A stretch of DNA of 64,000 nucleotides from Acanthornis magna (lineage: Eukaryota; Chordata; Aves; Passeriformes; Acanthizidae). Shown here piece by piece: positions 60,641 to 64,000 of this stretch (the first letter of the stretch is position 1; each line of letters opens with the position of its first letter). The position numbers and the translations under genes are program-made. The stretch lies in NCBI GenBank assembly GCA_036785705.1, contig JAWUZG010000975.1, positions 62,001-126,000 of the forward strand, in the 5' to 3' direction. Below the pieces are notes generated by a model, which saw only the letters and a program-made list of their open reading frames with translations, ran no database searches and had not been told where the DNA came from.

Positions 60641-63300
60641 AGGAATTAGAGATATTGATACAAAAAATAAGCGAGGACAATTCCACTGATTGTATTTAGC
60701 TTTCTTTCAAATTTTGGCCAGACAGTATGACAGACATGAGAGCTTCAACAGTTATGCACATTTCCAAGCAGCAAATACGAGTCACTGACTAGAAAGTTTT
60801 AAAAATAAGCTGTATGGATCTTTATCTCCCACTGAAGATAATAATTTATGTTCATGTGCTCTTTCACACAGAAACTCTTACAAGACACCCCAAATGTGTA
60901 TTGGTATATATGTACCCCACGATTCTTTAAAAAAGCAAGACTAGAATTAAGTCTACAGAAATGCAGTATATATGCTTAATAATGCATAACTACATATATG
61001 AATTCTAGCTTGGAAAATATACTTGCAAAATGACCTTCAAAAGACTTTAAACATCCTGAAGGTTTTTGTCATGACACCAACAAGAGAAGCAGTCACGAGG
61101 GAATCAAAGAAATACTTTTACCACTTTCATCCAGGAAAAAAATTGTACTTTACTTACTGTGAAGCAATAAAATCTAAAGCAGTATTGAAGCAAATCTCGC
61201 TGCCATATGATTCTATGTTACTGAAACAGCAGGTGCTTCCGATTCATCTGGGTCTTAACACATTGATCCCAAGAAGCAAATTTCATTAAGGAAACTCCAT
61301 TATTATTACACAGAGACTCAGCTTCCTTATAATCATCTTATTTAATTCCAACAGAACCAGCACACTAGAAACTTCCCCAGAAAGTGCCCCAAAAGACAGA
61401 CTATCATTGTTTTTGTTTGGTTCCTTGTTTTTTTCCCCTCTTCTCAGCACTCACATAAAGCAGATCAAGTGCTGAGAATGAAATTTCAGAAATCAACAAG
61501 CACACAACTTTCCAAGCATGGGGAAATTGAGGGCGGTGGGTCTCCTCTTTTTACTGTGCTTTGAGAAGCAGCCAGGAATAAGCTGTGGAGCATGTGTCAG
61601 CAGCCTGCACAGAGACTTAGCAGCAACACATCCAAAAACGAACCGGCAGCTTCAAGAAAGAACGCAGAGCTCATCAGTTCACATCTTTCCACTTCAACGC
61701 AGGCCAAGTAAAAGAGCACTTCACTGAATTAACTGAATAAACTGAATTAACCTCACCTGAGGCAGGAATGTCAGTGTGTAAATTTAAGTACCCTGCCTGA
61801 CTTCTTCAGCACCTCCAGCAGTAAGGCAGATGTTTTAATGCTGAAGTGAATTCCACAGCAATAGCGGAAGAAATAAGAGCAGCTGGATCTCATGAAACAG
61901 CATCTTTGGAGATAACAAATGAAAGATTTCTTCTGCCTTAAGCTGTGTTTCCTTACCTAAGCAAATCTCCTCCTGTGCATGTTAGCACAGACAATGCATT
62001 GTGCATGTTAATCTAAAATACCAGCAGATGAGGAATGCTATCAGAGGAACCACTTTTTTCTTTTTTTTTTAATGCCTACAACAGTTACGCTCCCATAAAT
62101 AATGTGTCACATTATTTAAGAATTTAAAATTCTGTCTAGCATTTTATGACTTTAATTAGAGCTTTATAAGGAGAGACACTACTTAGAGGAAAGAGCGGAA
62201 AGACAGAAGTGGGAAGACCAGCTGGGGTACATGGACAACAAGGCACTCCCCAGCCCAGTGTCAGAACACGATTCAGCTTTGGCCTTCTAGACTCCCGGTC
62301 ATTTTAATTTAATTGACTTCCACAAAATGACTCAGGAAACGGAGGAAGCAATGCAATGACTTGAGAAGGAAACCATTTTATTTCATATTAGTCTAATTTA
62401 ATATTTGAATGATTTCATGTTAATCATTAATATCCAGTGTGTTCAAGAAATGTTTCTAAATACACATTTGGGTATCAGCTGAGTGATCCATCAGGAAAAC
62501 TGATGATGAATGACAAGGCTTTTCCAGCTGTTAATGTGAGGGTCTAAGCTCCACAGGCAGCTGGTTTCTTCCGAGTTAAATCCCTCCAGTACAGCTAGTC
62601 ACCAAGTGATAAAACCTCAAGAATTATGGCTATGTCTTTCTGAAAGTTCATCTGTCAAAGATGACCAGGGGATTTTAAAAACAAGGGCAGAGCTGCCCAT
62701 CATTCTTTTAATTTAATAGGGCAATACTGTAAAGTTCAGGGTTTTCCTTTGCTCAAATCCCTTCTCTTCAAAACCAACTTAAACAGAATGAATGTTAATA
62801 AAACCTCAAAAATTAATTGCAGTATCTAACAGTCTGTTTAGCTTTTCAAATCTTCTGATTGCCCCTTTCAAACTGAAATGCATCAGAATATTAATAGCAA
62901 ACCCAGAACTTAGAAAGCATTTTTATTCTCCATTTTAAATAACTATAAACAAGCAGCTAAAAAATGAACAGCAAATCCAGTACTTTGGATTTAATGAGCT
63001 AAAATGAGGTTAGTAAAACAGAAGTTGAAACAAGATGCGTTCAAAAGAGATTTGTTTGGATTTTATAGCTTGTTTATAAAATAATGCTTATCTCTTGTGA
63101 AGTTTTCAAGTGGTTTAAAAGCACAGTTAGTCCATGTGACAGATTTGGAGTTGGGAGTGAAATATTTTTATTCCCAACCTCACAGATGGGTGAATTAGAG
63201 CAGAGGATCTGGTACCCTCCTTCTCCGGTGGTGAGCACAGTGAAGAACTGTCTAGACAGAATGGGCCTTGCCCAGCACACAGCAGTGAATTACTGACAGA
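60641..63300. other. AT-rich DNA without recognised genes
   Basis: Short frames only. No cadherin exon, RNA gene or clear repeat was noticed. Confidence 0.4.
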
Positions 63301-63308
63301 TCATGTCT

Positions 63309-63323
63309 TTATTATTATTATTA

Positions 63324-63355
<32 letters not shown>
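63309..63355. repeat. (ATT)n microsatellite
   Basis: A trinucleotide ATT run with one GTT interruption. Confidence 0.95.
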
Positions 63356-63610
63356 GCATTGCTCTGCTTTAGTGTGTAGCTGTTTCTTAAGCGCAAACAG
63401 ACTTATGGGACAAGATCCCTTCCATGACCCCACATAGCCAAGAGTAACTACACGTATGGAATATATAGGTCCAGTTGTCATCCCCAACGTAATTTTCTGT
63501 CCTCTGCATTTTTTTTACTCTGGGACTTAGACAATGACCAGTGTCAAAAGGGTGAAGAGAAGGACTAAGTTAAGACTGAGGAGGGGGAGAAATATTTCAC
63601 AGCATCATCA

Positions 63611-64000
63611 ACTGTTTGGACTAGAAGTGACCGCAATGATCATCTAGTACCAGACTCCCTGCCCTGGGTAGGGACACCTCCAACTCCAGCGAGTTGCTCA
63701 GAGCCCCATCCAACCTGCTCTTGAACTCCTCCAGGGATGGGGCACCCAGAACTTCTCTGGGCAACCTGTTCCAGTGTCTTACCACCCTCACAGTAAAGAA
63801 TTTCTTTCTTTTATCTGCTCGAAATCCACCTGCTTTCAGTTTATAGTAGTTTCTCCTTGCCCTATTCAATACCCCTCTCCAGGCTCTCCTGGAGTTCCCA
63901 TTTAGACACCGGAAGGCAGCTCCCCAGGGCCTTCTCTACTCCAGGCTGAACAGTCCCAGCCCTCTCAGCCTGTCTTCACAGGAGAGGTGTGTAGAAATCT
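63611..64000 (-). mobile_element. CR1 LINE, 3' end of ORF2, continues past window
   Basis: The minus strand encodes the CR1 ORF2 C-terminal hallmark FFTVRVVRHWNRLPREVLGA followed by PSLEEFKSRLDGAL, then the short 3' UTR towards 63,611. The element runs off the right edge of the window, so its length is unknown. Confidence 0.9.

Overview
The window looks like songbird (passerine) nuclear DNA. The evidence is CR1 LINE 3' ends, an avian retroviral LTR, a family-14-type olfactory receptor remnant, songbird-type KRAB-less C2H2 zinc-finger genes, an expanded-family maestro heat-like (MROH) gene, and pieces of MHC class II B with the passerine leader peptide. Genes carry introns with GT/AG sites. 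Nothing bacterial, such as operons, CRISPR arrays or ribosome binding sites, is present. Family identities rest on recognition of protein motifs, not on database searches.

Left part (1 to about 30 kb) is GC-rich and built from repeated modules. On the plus strand there are two copies of a composite module (about 1.3-5.49 kb and 14.96-18.86 kb). Each contains an MHC class II B leader exon, a zinc-finger 5' region, a two-exon zinc-finger gene (ZNF-A, ZNF-B), a CR1 3' end, an MHC class II beta-1 exon remnant in antisense, and a class II B transmembrane/tail remnant. The first copy is followed by a stretch homologous to the 3' flank of MROH. An MROH gene with 15 coding exons (8,920-14,002) sits between the copies and reads as one 648-codon frame across all splice junctions. 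On the minus strand two further zinc-finger units (ZNF-C, ZNF-D, 22.2-29.9 kb) lie in mirror orientation. ZNF-D is accompanied by the same CR1 and MHC beta-1 fragments, and both have an ACTGGGA-core minisatellite in the 5' intron. The spacer (19-21.9 kb) holds a CA microsatellite, an olfactory receptor pseudogene and AT-rich insert-like DNA.

Right part (about 30-64 kb) is AT-rich and is occupied by the 3' half of an N-cadherin (CDH2)-like gene on the minus strand. Nine exons, matching CDH2 exons 8-16 by my alignment from memory, run from EC3 to the C-terminal catenin-binding tail. Splice phases are conserved, but two exons carry single-base deletions leading to stops, and normally near-invariant residues are changed. 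This is an unprocessed, decaying or fast-evolving paralogue rather than the normal gene. Its introns hold a 93-bp tandem repeat, a truncated endogenous retrovirus with one LTR, and CR1 fragments. No CDH2 exon was found between 59,416 and 64,000, so further exons, if any, lie outside.

No functional circuit links the genes. The biological interest is the mosaic structure: shuffled MHC/ZNF/MROH blocks next to a decayed single-copy-gene duplicate. This is what one would expect on a repeat-rich microchromosome (MHC type), the W chromosome or the songbird germline-restricted chromosome. The sequence alone cannot choose among them.
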